Program-made: the position numbers and the translations under genes
Assembly (NCBI GenBank): GCA_948474755.1
Contig: CAOLHI010000020.1
Location: forward strand, 62,001 to 126,000
Length of the DNA stretch: 64,000 nt
From: Ctenosaura bakeri
Lineage: Eukaryota > Chordata > Lepidosauria > Squamata > Iguanidae
Direction: 5' to 3'
Shown: positions 10,780 to 21,800 of the stretch, piece by piece
Position numbering within the stretch: the first letter of the stretch is position 1
Layout of the letters: each line of letters opens with the position of its first letter
The notes under the pieces: model-generated
Told to the model about the DNA's origin: nothing
Database searches by the model: none
Seen by the model: only the letters and a program-made list of their open reading frames with translations

Positions 10780-10930
10780 TCTTCCTATTGGCTGGTTTGG
10801 CACACATGATTGAGGGAGTCTCAAATCAGTCCCTATTGGCTGAGGGTGGTGAGGCGAGATATTAGAGGGGCCACATGATCCCACTGGGTCAATTGGAGGG
10901 CAAATTGGAAATTGCCCTGATTGGACCACA
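10780..10930 (-). promoter_or_regulatory. Promoter-like cluster of five CCAAT boxes
   Basis: ATTGG on the plus strand (CCAAT on the minus strand) occurs at 10787-10791, 10835-10839, 10892-10896, 10904-10908 and 10920-10924. This density in 140 bp resembles TATA-less NF-Y promoters, which are common on cell-cycle genes. It lies 85-220 bp upstream of the candidate ATG at 10703. A GGGCGGGAA (GC-box/E2F-like, minus strand) lies further upstream in the right inverted repeat near 11096-11104. Confidence 0.4.
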
Positions 10931-11067
10931 TGGATCTGAGGGGGTCAAAAACAGTTTCTATTGATCGGGGTGGTGCAGCGAGTTCCAGGAGGGGTCAGAT
11001 GACTGTGCTGGGGGCCAACTGGAACCTAAATTTGAAATCAGTGCACTGGACAGCTTGGACCATGTGG

Positions 11068-11142
11068 GTGGTGAGGGGACACAACCCATTGAGGATTCCC
11101 GCCCTAGTACTTCCAAGTAAGGGTGATTGACAGGTATCATTC
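11068..11142 (-). repeat. Right copy of the inverted repeat
   Basis: The reverse complement reads ACCTGTCAATCACCCTTAC, then GTACTAGGGCGGGAATCC and AATGGGTTGTGTCCCCTC, matching 5543-5620. Only a single tip unit is present here, in contrast with the five-unit array on the left. Confidence 0.75.
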
Positions 11143-11174
11143 TTTTTTTTAAATTAAAAAAAAGAAAAGCTATA

Positions 11175-11345
11175 CATACTATACATACATCATGTCGCAT
11201 CCTATCACATCACATCACATCTTATAACCTCACATCATATATCATATCGTATCACACCATATCACATTATGTCCTATCACATGATCACATGCTATCATAT
11301 CATATTGTACCACTATACATACATCCTATCACATTCTTGTCATGT
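11175..11345. repeat. Degenerate (ATCAC/ATCAT)n tandem repeat
   Basis: Repeated CATATC, ATCAC, CTATCACAT and similar 5-10-mers fill ~170 bp immediately outside the right inverted repeat. This is an old, diverged pentanucleotide-type satellite. Confidence 0.8.
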
Positions 11346-11609
11346 CATCATATCTTTCCCACATCCAAACAAGAATGGGGAGGATATAGTTTTTTCTCAA
11401 TATTATTGCTTCAATACCCTCATATAAAGATGAGAGAAGTTTGTAAATAACAGACATAGCATATATAACAAGCGAATTTTGAATCAGTCAGTATCTTCTA
11501 CTATGTCTTATTTACAATCAAAAAGTAGTGCTATAACTCACCTCATAACTTAAAGGAAATTTTCATCTTTGTGGATAAAGTCATGTTAAAGTCATTCCTC
11601 TGCTACTCT

Positions 11610-12260
11610 TGATACCCTAAACTCTACTGTTAAGATAATCTTGTAATGGCTGCCATACCCTTGAACATTGATCATCAGATTTATTGTCTAACATGTGCGT
11701 CAAACTATCCATTTCTACCACTTCTATTAGTTTTTCCCACCATTCTTCTTCTGTTGGAATCATGCTACTTTTCCAATGTCTGCCGTAGACCATTCTGGCT
11801 GATGTTACCATGTGCCACAGAAGTCCACCTAGCCTACTATCCAAATTTCTGTCCAGATTGAAAATGCCCATTAAAAAAAAAATTCAGGTTTCAGCTCAAT
11901 TCTTATATCCGGCACCTTTTGCATTTTTGATCAAATCATATACCAAAACTTTTTTGCTTGATTACATTCCCACCACTGATGTATATAAGAGCCCATTTCC
12001 TTTTCACATTTCCAACAGTGGTTCTTAACACTTTTGAACATACTAGCAATTCTCATTGGTGAGAGATGCCATCTAAATGACATTTTTAGTATATTTTCTT
12101 GAAGCACATATAATCTATATTTTCTATAGTTTTTCCATAGTGTCTCCCACTCATCCAGGTTAATTAGGTGTCATTCATTTTTAACAGAGCATAAATCACT
12201 TTTTGACGGGAGTACACCATCCTACTACTGGCATACTTCCTCATTTGCCAATTCCAGGAT
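11610..12260 (-). mobile_element. L1 ORF2 C-terminal remnant (antisense)
   Basis: The minus-strand frame around 12040-11960 has NHCWKCEKEMGSYIHQWWEC, the CCHC-like knuckle at the end of L1 ORF2. It continues in 11871-11617 with GLLWHMVTSARMVYGRHWKS and EEEWWEKLIEVVEMDSLTHML. The same segments occur in the L1 at 63308-63754 (NHCWKCEDQVGSFYHMWWEC; RLIYAKYWKSTYIPTVDEWL), confirming the family. At least one stop and one frameshift break it and the reverse-transcriptase part is absent. Confidence 0.88.
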
Positions 12261-12264
12261 ACAG

Positions 12265-12765
12265 ATAGAGGGCACTGGAGGAGCTCTGGAATGGTCTGCA
12301 GATCACAAAAGATTACAGGTAGCAGGGCATCTTTTTCCAACTCCTGCCTTAAAGCATGACATCTAACAACCAGTAGAATTAAGTTATATCACTGAGCTTC
12401 ACATCTCTTTTTTACACCCTTCCCTTCACTTATACCCCACAGCAAATCTGTACCCCTGAAGTACCATGAACTGTTTAAGGAAGTGCCTCATAAGCAATCA
12501 GGTCTGGGGGACTGGCAATGATTTTCTCCAGTGCTCCAGGGACCAGTGACATATTTTCTGCCCTTTAACTAAAACTGTTCATTGTGTTCAGAAATTCATT
12601 GCAGACTGCTTTGAAGGGGCACACAATTCCCTTCGCTGCCATAAACTCTTTTGGTAATTTGATTTTTTACAAACAAATTTAGAGGTTGAGAAATTGGGGG
12701 AGGAGTTGCATCCAACATTTAGGACCAAATGTAATGCTATTCAGGAAATTCATTACTGAATCATT
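12265..12765. other. Unannotated stretch
   Basis: No recognisable gene. The part up to about 12330 may be further decayed L1, but I cannot show it. Confidence 0.35.
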
Positions 12766-12769
12766 TTCC

Positions 12770-12770
12770 T

Positions 12771-12822
<52 letters not shown>
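12770..12822. repeat. (TTTC)n microsatellite
   Basis: About 13 TTTC units directly abutting a LINE-type 3' tail. Confidence 0.95.
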
Positions 12823-12824
<2 letters not shown>

Positions 12825-12880
12825 GTCTCCCTCTAGGAGAAAGGTGGCATATAAATGCAATAAATAAATAAATAAATCTT
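12823..12880 (+). repeat. LINE (L2/CR1-type) 3' tail
   Basis: GTCTCCCTCTAGGAGAAAGG, then TGGCATATAAATGCAATAAA followed by (TAAA)n is the usual end of sauropsid L2-like LINEs and their SINEs. Only ~55 bp remain. Confidence 0.7.
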
Positions 12881-12884
12881 TAGT

Positions 12885-14405
12885 TAACCCAGTCATTGGC
12901 AGTTATACACAATACAGTATATCAGAGCAGCAGCATACAGGCAGGAGATGTTTTAACCTTTCCTTTCTCCACAACAAACTGCTTTGCTGGATGCTGATTG
13001 TTTTGCAGGGCAATTTTTTTGGTGATTGTCTTCCAGGGAGAAACAGTTGCCTACTTGCTTGCTTACTTACACTTACAGAAATTCTGCTCCAATCAAACTG
13101 GTGAACCCAAACACATTTCACCAGAAAGAAAACAAAACATCCAAAGAACCAATCATGGATCAGCCCTCCAAGGGTATGGCTTTGCTTTTATTCTTCCTGA
13201 TTACTGTGGCATTCAGAGTTTGCTAGACTGATAGTAGTAATGTCACCTTTGAAGTTGATCCTCCTGAGATTATGTGCAAAGATCTTTGCAGCTGTAGGGT
13301 TTCATCACCCTTCAGCAAGTTTGCCCTAGTTAATGCCCTTCCTCTGATCATTCTGAAAGCCTAGTCAATAAATGTATATTCCAGAAACTGCACAAAACCA
13401 TTCTGTCATTGGGGAAGTTGTTTCAGATGGTCTGAGGCCAACTCACCTGCTATTTTTAGCTGGCTGGCATAGCAAACTTCATCTCTTGAAAAGAGATACT
13501 ATAACTTTTTAAAGGTAGCTAATGAGATTAAGGAGTAGTAAAGCTGAAAAGGTTACTGTTCCTGACCTTTCATAGAGGCCAACTGTCTTAACGAATTCAC
13601 TAGCTGTGACAGATCTACTGAAAAGATTGGATTCCACATTCCTTTCCTATCACAAGGGAAAACAACTTCTCAGAATTATTGAAGAACTGACTAGTGGCAC
13701 ATGGGGAACAAAGGAAACCACTCAATACTGAAGTGAACAGGCTAACTAAAGGAGAAACAGAAGTCTCTGTGACTGCAGGATATTTACTTGCAAAAGGAGG
13801 TACACAGGGTATTAGGAGACTTCCGAGAAGCCTTCAGGAAGGATAAATAAATTATAAATTCCAAAGAAGTAAATACCCTAGGAGCTCAAATTGTTGGATT
13901 TTCAAGAAGCTGAACTGCCTGCTTAGTACAAAGACAGACAGCTACTTTGGCTTCCTAAGACTGTGTAGGTCACTGTGTATCATATAAGGAGCACAGAGGG
14001 AAAAAAGGATATTTATGTATTTGCATGGCGTAGAATTTCATTTAGGGAGAGAAGCTTGAGGAAGCTTCATCCTTCTTTGAGGCATTTGAGGCAAGAGAAT
14101 TTTTCTGTGTTCTGTGTTTGTTTTTATGTCAAAAAATGCTTCCTGCTTTGGATAATTTTTTGCACTCACTGAAAAATACATCTACATTGTACCTGTTCTT
14201 CATCATGCTGTCTATGAATTGGAGAGAATGACTGGAATTGCATACTCCCCAAATTGTCCCTATTTGTATGGGATGCTTTCAATAAATCTTCTGTCATCCC
14301 ATTTTTTCATCTGCTTTTAAAATGTCCCAGTTTCTCTCTCCTCCTCCCACTGTCTCCCTTCATCGTCTTACTTCAGTTTCTACAAACTCAGTTCAAAGTG
14401 CAAAT
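12885..14405. other. Unannotated stretch
   Basis: No recognisable gene or repeat. Open frames on both strands are short and overlapping. Confidence 0.4.
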
Positions 14406-14410
14406 ATATA

Positions 14411-14853
14411 CAGTCAACCTTCCACATTTACTAGGGTTAGGAGTGCAGAACCCCTGACAAAGTGGGAAAACTGCAAATATCAAAATATGTGGGTGTTTGC
14501 AGGAAGAGAACCAAGTAAGAGAAAGGTGAGAAAAAGGGGTGGGTCAGCATAGTGTCCCTATACTTCTTCTTTCTTGCTCTTCACCTTCCTGGAGTGGGGG
14601 TGGGGGGTGGGCATAAGGAGAGTGTTTGTGGTGCTGAGAGTTTGGGCTGACATTTGTCCTTGGCTGCCCTGGCAAATGCTGGGAGAGAAGCAGAAAGGCC
14701 AGAGGTGGCTTTTTAAAGGCCTGCACAGCCTGATTGGAACCACTAAGAGGGAAGGTTCCATCACAAAAGTAGTGCCCGAGATGAAGGGGTCAAAGGTTGG
14801 AGAAACAAATAATGTCTGTGAAAGTCAAACCTGAAAATGTGGAGGACCAACTG
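14411..14853. mobile_element. Tc1/mariner-type (pogo/Tigger-like) MITE
   Basis: Left end CAGTCAACCTTCCACATTTA with ...GGGTTAGGAGTGCAGAACCCC...GTGGGAAAACTGCAAAT, right end AAATGTGGAGGACCAACTG. The ends are inverted repeats and are flanked by TA on both sides (14409-14410, 14854-14855), as required for this superfamily. The GGGGTTAGG...AACCCC...GTGGAAAAC subterminal pattern is typical of Tigger-type MITEs in amniotes. At 443 bp without transposase it is non-autonomous. Confidence 0.85.
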
Positions 14854-15107
14854 TAGTTTGTACTTAATTAACTCAGCAGGGGAAGAGGACAGTAGGAGGT
14901 AGAATCTTGCCTTTCCCTGCTATAGCCTCTCCTGGCTTATTTATCTTCCTCATTAACAACTTTTGCCATCTTGACCACACTCTGATGTTGTTTGGCTATA
15001 CATGTCTGGTTTTTATCTGTGAAACACTGGAAGAGAAAGAATTGTCTTCATGCATTTTATTAGTGGCTACACTTTCTCTAGTTGTGCATCTGTGGCAATG
15101 AAAAGTA

Positions 15108-16890
15108 GAAAAAGATAGAATTCCAGAATCATTGAGTTGGAAGAAGCCTCAGGTGTCATCAAGTTTGATCCCTTGCTCAGTTCAGGATCTCCCTCTAACG
15201 CATTCCCCATAGGTGGCAATCTAGAGAAGGAGACCATACCACCTCTCAGACTAATTGGTTCCATTACTTCTCTTACTGTCAATAAGTTCCTTCTCCTGTT
15301 CAACTGAGATCTATTCTCCTATTATTTAAAACCATTAGACTTGGTCCTTCTCTCTGGGGCAGCAGAAAAGAGACCTGACCCCTTGAGGTATCTAAAAAAG
15401 TGCAATTATGTTGCCCATAGATCTTCTCTTCACCAAGAAGAATGTGCCCAGCTCCTTCAACTTTATGTTTTCTTCATACTTCTTATCATCTTTGTTGCCA
15501 TTCACTGAACCTGCTCCAATTTGGCTATATCCTCCTTAAACGAGATGCTCAGAACTGAATGCAGAACTCCAGATGAGACCTGACCAACATAGAATGTAGT
15601 GGGACTGTTATTTCTCTCAGTGTGAAAATTTTTCTCCTATTAATGCAGGCTAAAATAGCATTCACCTTTTTTTGCTGCAGCTTCACACTGTTGGCTCATG
15701 TACAACTTGTGATCAACAAAAATCCCAAGGTCCTTTTAGCATGTACTACTGCTGAGTCACATAACCACCATCCTAGACCTGTGTATTTGTTTTTATGGCC
15801 TAAATGCATAATTTTGCTTTTGTTTCTATTGAATTTTATTTTATTCATTTCTGCCCAATTTCCTAGTTTATCTAGGCTCTTTGGAATTCTGTTTCTATCT
15901 TCCAGTGTGCTAGCCACCTCTCTTAGTTTTCTGTCATTTACAGATTTAATAAGGATTTCCTATTGTCTAAGTCACTGATAAAAATATTGAAGAGTAATGG
16001 CTGCAGGAAAGAAGCCTGATGCACTCCACTTGAGACCTTCTTTCAGTTTGAAACGCAGCTACTGATTATGACTCTTTGAGCATGGCTTTCTAACAAATTA
16101 TGAATCCATCTATCAGTTCTCCCATCTATTCTACATTTGATCAGTTTTCCAATCAAAATATTATGGGGGACTTCATCAAATGCTTTGCTGAAGGCCAGAT
16201 AAATGACATTGATAGTATTCCTGCCATCTTCTAAATTAATGACCTGACTGAAAAAAGATATAAGTTTAGTTTGGTAAGATTTGTTCTTGATAACCCATGT
16301 TGGCTCCTACTTATCACTGCATTGCCATCAAGATATGTGCAGACAGACTCTTGTATAATCCATTCTAATATTTTTCCTACTATACAGTTCTGCCTTTTCA
16401 CTGTGATCTGTTAGCACTTTACCATCCTTACTGAGCAGTAGCCCCACTATCTGCTTGGTCATTTGCTTCTCTCAAATGTTGCTCCTTGCTTGCTTAGTCA
16501 GTCTCAGCTCATCAGAGCTTTAGCTTTCTATATGCTATTCCTGCAAGCTTGGGCCACACATCTGTACTCTTCCTTGGTGATTCATCTTTCATTCTTTTCT
16601 TTATACATACTTTTTTTTCTTTTTTCTTTTCTTTTTACTTCCTGCTTGAGTTTGCTGTAAAGCCACATTAACTTTTTCAGAAGTTTCCCAATTTTCTTCT
16701 TCCATGGGATTGTTTGTGATTGTGCTTTTTGTGACTCCTTCTTCAAGATTTCCCATCCTTGCTGGGTGTCTTTTCCCTTTATCATGTCTAGCTGTGAGAT
16801 TCCACCCAGCATTTCCCTGAACTTGTTAAAATCCACTTTCCTGAAACCTAAGGTTCAACTCCTTTTTGCCCTGTCCCACAATTGTGAATT
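15108..16890 (-). mobile_element. CR1-like LINE, reverse transcriptase pseudogene (antisense)
   Basis: The plus strand begins with the reversed CR1 3' end (AGAATCATTGAGTTGGAAGA). Minus-strand translation gives, in gene order, a Lys-rich segment (16836-16582), INVIYLAFSKAFDEVPHNIL near 16210-16150, KKVSSGVHQASFLQPLLFNI near 16040-15980, and NRIPKSLDKLGNWAEMNKIK with FNRNKSKIMHLGHKN (15917-15790). These are the conserved CR1 RT blocks FSKAFD, SGVPQGS..GPLLF and NKCK.MHLG. The FADD catalytic block is lost or shifted and stops abound, so it is dead. Confidence 0.9.
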
Positions 16891-16943
16891 CTTGCATTGC
16901 ATGGTCACTTTCCCCTAAGTACTCACTACTTTAATTCCATAAA

Positions 16944-17181
16944 AGAACCAGCAGGGCATAGTGGTTTGAACATTGGACTATGGCGCTGAAGACCAGGGTC
17001 TGAATTCCTGCTTGGCCATAGAAACCCAATGGGTGACTTGAGGCAAGTCACACTCTCTCAGCCTCAGAGGAAGGCAAAGGCGAGCTCACATCTGAACAGA
17101 CCTTGCCAAGAAAGTCCTATGATAGGTTTACCTTATGGTCACCATAAGCTAGAAATAACTTGAAGGCACACAGCAACAGAT
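16944..17181 (+). repeat. tRNA-derived SINE with Bov-B-like tail
   Basis: GGCATAGTGGTTTGAACATT and GGTCTGAATTCC correspond to the pol III A and B boxes. The body ACCCAATGGGTGACTTGAGG...CACTCTCTCAGCCTCAGAGG is followed by the tail GGTCACCATAAGCTAGAAATAACTTGAAGGCACACAGCAACA, related to Bov-B 3' ends. Nearly full length and moderately diverged. Others of this family lie at 23462, 32254, 37017, 44012 and 46409. Confidence 0.9.
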
Positions 17182-17184
17182 TTT

Positions 17185-17600
17185 GATTCCAGTGACCAGC
17201 AACTCCCTGTAAGTTAGGATCAAGTCCAGAAATGCTGATCCCCTTGCTCCTTCCTCCACATTTGAAATATGAAATTATCTGCAAGGAACTTGTTGGAGAG
17301 CCTATGTTGATGGTAGCACTATTTCTAATAGTGTCTCCCACATCAGACAGACTTTTGCTGAGGAGCCAGACTGAATGTGCTAAACAGCTATGGAGCAGCA
17401 GCAGCAGGGTATATGTGGTGGTGATGGTGGGGGACACTAACAGAAGATCTCTCAGGGACAACAGCAGTAGCACCATAGCTAAGGCTGAAGGAGTCAGCAA
17501 TGTGCAGAAGAAGGCACAAGTAAACCTCTTCCCAATGCCTTTTACCATGGAAACCACATCATGAGACAGTCCAGGATGAACCAAAAGATTGTGACAAAAG
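17185..17600. other. Unannotated stretch; possible upstream Bov-B sequence
   Basis: No recognisable feature. Two overlapping frames of 110 and 155 codons on opposite strands (17232-17564, 17584-17117) have no recognisable motif. They may be chance or belong to the adjoining LINE. Confidence 0.3.
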
Positions 17601-17624
17601 ACTCCCAGATCAGAAGACTCTCAA

Positions 17625-18180
17625 TCAGCTAGTGCAGAAGAGCAGAGGACAACTAGAATTAGCACTCTGTCTAATGAGATTCTAATGAGATTCAGATTTA
17701 AAGGACATTCACCTGCTAATATGCTTAAATATAAAAGGGAAGTCCAAATCGTACAAGGCATACAATAGGAACTTGGTATGTGAGAAACATGGACTAGAGG
17801 GACAAGACATTGTAAAACAGGAAATGAAACATAAACTTGGGGTGAGTGAGCTAAAGTGGATAAGAATGGGAAATTTTGAATCAGATAATTACATAGTGTT
17901 TTACACAGGAAATAAAGATCTAAGAAATTGGGTGGCATTAATAGTGATGCAGCAGTCAGGGGATTTAATACAAAGTCTGATCAAATAACATTAATAACAT
18001 TGCAGGGAAAACTCATCCATATAACCATAATCTAGGTTTATGCTCAAACTACAGAGGCAGATGAAGAAGAAACTGAATGATTTCAGATGGAAATTGATCA
18101 CAAACCATGACAGGACATAATGATAATCATAGGTGATGGACTGCAAAAGTAGAAAACAGAGCAGAACTGTTGGGATACTG
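17625..18180 (+). mobile_element. RTE/Bov-B LINE, endonuclease-domain fragment
   Basis: Frame 17773-17988 reads DIVKQEMKHKLGVSELKWIR, then MGNFESDNYIVFYTGNKDLR, NWVALIV. This is the N-terminal apurinic-endonuclease region of Bov-B (family pattern VKQEMAR..IDILGISELKWTGMG..NSDDH.IYY.G..S.RRNGVA). After a frameshift it continues through VYAQ-T and MIIIGDG near 18140, the conserved IIGDWNAK catalytic block, with W and N altered. It stops there, so only the 5' part of ORF2 remains. The transposon at 18256 starts 75 bp further on. Confidence 0.88.
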
Positions 18181-18255
18181 TTGGTGCATGCCAAGGTACT
18201 AAATACATGTTTTCTCCCCACACCATGCCACACACCCCTACAGGTGCAAGACATT

Positions 18256-18712
18256 GGCTTTTTCCGCACTGGGATAAGGAATCGCCCTGCGCCGCTACTC
18301 ACCGGACCTTTCAGCTCTCCGGTTCGGTCCACGGCGCTTCGGAGCAGTGTGTGCTCGTCAATACGCACTGTTCTGGCGTCCCAAATGGCGGCTTCCAGTT
18401 GGTTGAGAGTCTTGACCAACTGCTGAAGCTCGCCAGCCTAAAGCTCGCCCCAGGGCAGATCGCAGGCTCTCATTGGTGTGAGCCTGCGAATCTGCATAAG
18501 GGGTCAGGCTCACAGTGGTGCGCTGCGTGCTTTTGAAAGACCGCAAGAAACAGGTCTTTCAAAAGTACACTGGAGGACCACTTGGGGTTGTTCCGGATCA
18601 GACTGAGGTACGGATCTACCTTAAATAGGTCCAACCCAGTCCGGTCCAAGGTGCAGACGTCCTCCTTGGAGGACGTACTGCACCATTTCAAAAACCGCAT
18701 GTGGAAAAGGCC
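18256..18712. mobile_element. GC-rich non-autonomous DNA transposon, GGCC termini (family C)
   Basis: Ends GGCTTTTTCCGCACTGGG and CGCATGTGGAAAAGGCC are terminal inverted repeats. The 457-bp interior is CpG-rich and has an internal hairpin (GCTTTTGAAAGACCG...GTCTTTCAAAAGTAC). The same interior lies in reverse orientation in the copy at 46562-47002. Flanks are ATT and ATA, a near match to a 3-bp duplication. No coding capacity. Confidence 0.8.
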
Positions 18713-18827
18713 ATAGAACGCTGTGATAACTTTACATCAGTAGAGCTGCATCATTTTAAAATTCGAACACAATGGTTTGTTTTAAATGGGCTGTAGATTG
18801 GATTCAGATTAAATAACAATGCCCCCC

Positions 18828-18862
18828 AGAGAGAGAGGGAGAGAGAGAGAGAGAGAGAGAGG
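18828..18862. repeat. (GA)n microsatellite
   Basis: AGAGAGAG tract with occasional GGG. Confidence 0.9.
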
Positions 18863-18864
18863 GA

Positions 18865-21800
18865 GTTCTGTTATCAGCTGGAGTAAATATTATGCAGCTT
18901 CACATATCCAGCTTTTCCAGTGTCCAATATCTTTTATGCATTTGACATTCTTCACATTTTACAGAAGAATGTTTATTGCTCAGGAACCACAGATAATGAA
19001 AGAGGAGGGGGTTAAAAGTATAAAAGACATTTCAGATTTTTTTTTTTAAAAAATGTAAGCTTTCAACGCAGAGCAAACAGTGGAATGTACATTAAGGTTG
19101 ATACACTGTATTGAACCAAAGCCCAGTACTTTTATTTTCTTAGAGATTTCTCGAACAGCAGCAACACAAAGGCTAAATGTTTTCCCTGTTTTGAGTAAGT
19201 GGCTGAAAGAGATGTGTTTTTATATTTAGTGTTCCAGTAAAAAGGAAATGCATTTTGTTCAAATGGTTTTCCCAGTCTGACTATAAATGAATATTAATTG
19301 CAAGGCACTAGTTATTAACCTGCAAGCACTTGTTTTCTCAGTGTTGATGAGTACGAGAAATTTCCCTGGTGGCATAAATATGGTAGCATCACTGCCCCCA
19401 TCAGTGCCACCCACCCTGCTCTTTTTATTGAGAATACACAAGCAATAACAGCAGAAATTAAGGAAGATTCACAGCCTATAAAAATGCTTGCCAGAGCTTT
19501 CTGCCCACCAGTACTGAAGGCCCTTCCAATTTAGCAGAACAAGATACTTCATCTTCATGATGACAATTCGGTTACAGGCATTCAACCTTCCAAACACTAC
19601 ACAGATCATGTCCTTATTATCCATATTCCAGGAAGAATGTTGCCATGTTGTACAAGGTCATTGAACACATCACTAACAATTATTTCTCTTGGCCAGCAGT
19701 CACATTCTTTAGTCACTAATGCTAGACTTTAGTGACATGGGGCATCTGCAATTCACTCTTTTATGTTGAAGAACTACTGTGGGCAAACCTCGATTATCAA
19801 AGGTACCACTGAGGCAAATGCTCTAGGGACATTAGCAGTTATGGTCTCCATATGCGTCATACCGGATTGCTGTCAGAAAAGAAATGTGTCTGGAGAGAGG
19901 AGACCTACAAATATCTCTCCCTCATGCCCTCTCTGAGGGTTGATAGCATTTACACTCCATCCCCAGCTTCATTTCCCAACTCTTATATTAATGCTATTGC
20001 CTCTGAAACTCCATTCTCCATCACCCAGCTAGCACAGACAAGAGGAACAACCAGAGCCATCATCTCCTTCAGGAGGACAGGGGATGGATCTGCCACCAGG
20101 GAGGACTTCTCTTAGCCCTACAGCATAACCAAGCATGATGCACCACAGCACAAGCTGAGATGTAGCTAAGGTAGCGAGAGTAATGAGGGCGTTTACATCG
20201 AAAAACTATTCCCCTCCCCCATAATTTTCCCTTCAATCCAAAATTTCTAGCATTGCAATAACTTAAAACTTCAGTTCAACATTTAGAAATGGAGTTTAGG
20301 CATCCAAAAAAAAAAAAAAGGCACAGGCAAAGTGGCTAAAGAAAGTAGAACACTACAATTATGAGCATTCTAGCTATGACTGATTTTCAGTGTTTCACTC
20401 TCTAAATTGCTAGAAATTTGGGTACTAAAGGAAAATTTAATTTAGGGTGCAGAATTTTTATTTGAGAGAGCAACACACACAGTTTGCCTTCTCACCACCC
20501 CTATAGCTATAGCCCCTGGCAGGCAGAGAGGCAGACAGCCTGATCCATGTACTCCAGCAGGTGTTATCACATGATAAGAACATTTGGATACAACAATCAT
20601 CTACATTAGGAATATGTCTTGGCAGAGAAAGGAGGCTACCTAATGCAATATTCTGTTCGCACAGAGAGTAAGCAATCAGTTTTCTGTGGCAAGTTTACCA
20701 GAAGGATATAAATGCAACCACGTTCTATCTCCATCTTGGGAGGTGGGCAGAATTCTCACATGAAGGGGTAATGGCCTTATTTTTCCTCCTGTCCTGGTAG
20801 CTACAGCCCTGAAGCCAGCTCTCCAGTGAGAGAGTTCACACACAGACAGAACAGAGAGGCCTTGTTTTCAGAACTACTCCAAGGTCCCAAATCATCTTTA
20901 CCTGGTTTGTATGTGTGTATTGATGATGAATGCACATTATAACCTCTGAGAAGGGCAGAATCTTTACATAGATTTTGGTGGATTTTCAGCAGTATTCATA
21001 TATAATACATATAATAATGGTCATATGGCATGTTAAAGAATCAGAATGCCTTATGTGAGCATTGTTGCAAAAGAAAAAAGTATAATGCACTACAAGAAAG
21101 TAGGAGTGCTTAGACTTCAAAGTACAAATGAAGATTGACAGTTGAAGTACAGATTATAATTTAAAATTTTCTTCCTGTAGTACTACTTCTGTTTCATGTT
21201 CTCTTAGGATCTGTGACAAACTGTCCAGAAAAGTTGAAGAAAAAATGGCACTTCTAACACATGTATTTGTGTGTATATAAGTACATGTTTCCCCATTTAA
21301 TGCTTTATACTTTCAATAGTTTTCTGGACATTTCCATATAAGCTTTTGAATCAAATTGGAAAGGTACTACTCCCTAATCAAGAAACATGGCCACAATTTT
21401 ATTTAAAGGATTTGCAGAATGAAAAACTTTACGTATGACAAAGACTTACAAAGACTTACTTCCCAGAGACATATCCCTGACTGAGCTCACACTATATGGA
21501 AATAAAATACTGTTTTAGAGATCTTGCTAGCCGTGTTTGTGAGATAGGCCCCCAAAATATGTGTCCCTAACTCCTGAGTTGCTGGACCTCTGGAAGACAG
21601 AAGCTGTAGTTCCAAGGCTGTTACAAGTCATGGAGCACCTCTTCCCTAAAGTAAAAGGACTCTCTGAGAACTCAGCTTTTCTTTAACTCAAAGATGTGTG
21701 TGATTCGTGCCTGCCACAGATAAAAACTGGGGCATGTATGGCCAAGCAACATCAATAGTCAGGTTGGCAAAAGTCGTTAATGAGGAAGAACACACAATCT

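Larger units (their letters stand above)
5543..11142. mobile_element. Candidate unclassified element bounded by ~75-bp inverted repeats
   Basis: The sequence at 5543-5620 reappears in inverted orientation at 11068-11142. Shared blocks are ACCTGTCAATCAC, then TACTAGGGCGGGA, then AATGGGTTGTGT and a C-rich tract. I estimate about 75-80% identity over ~75 bp by eye. Between them lie a five-CCAAT promoter-like region just inside the right end, a possible spliced ORF read leftwards, decayed coding-like frames at about 5.9-6.5 kb, and later insertions (7016-8062 and 6691-6837). No target-site duplication is clear and I recognise no transposase. The alternative is two independent copies of one short repeat in opposite orientation. 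Confidence 0.35.

Noticed and set aside
10600..10929. 109-codon minus-strand frame overlapping the candidate exon 1
   Set aside because: It lies mostly in the CCAAT-rich promoter-like region in another frame and has no splice support. The in-phase exon model is preferred.
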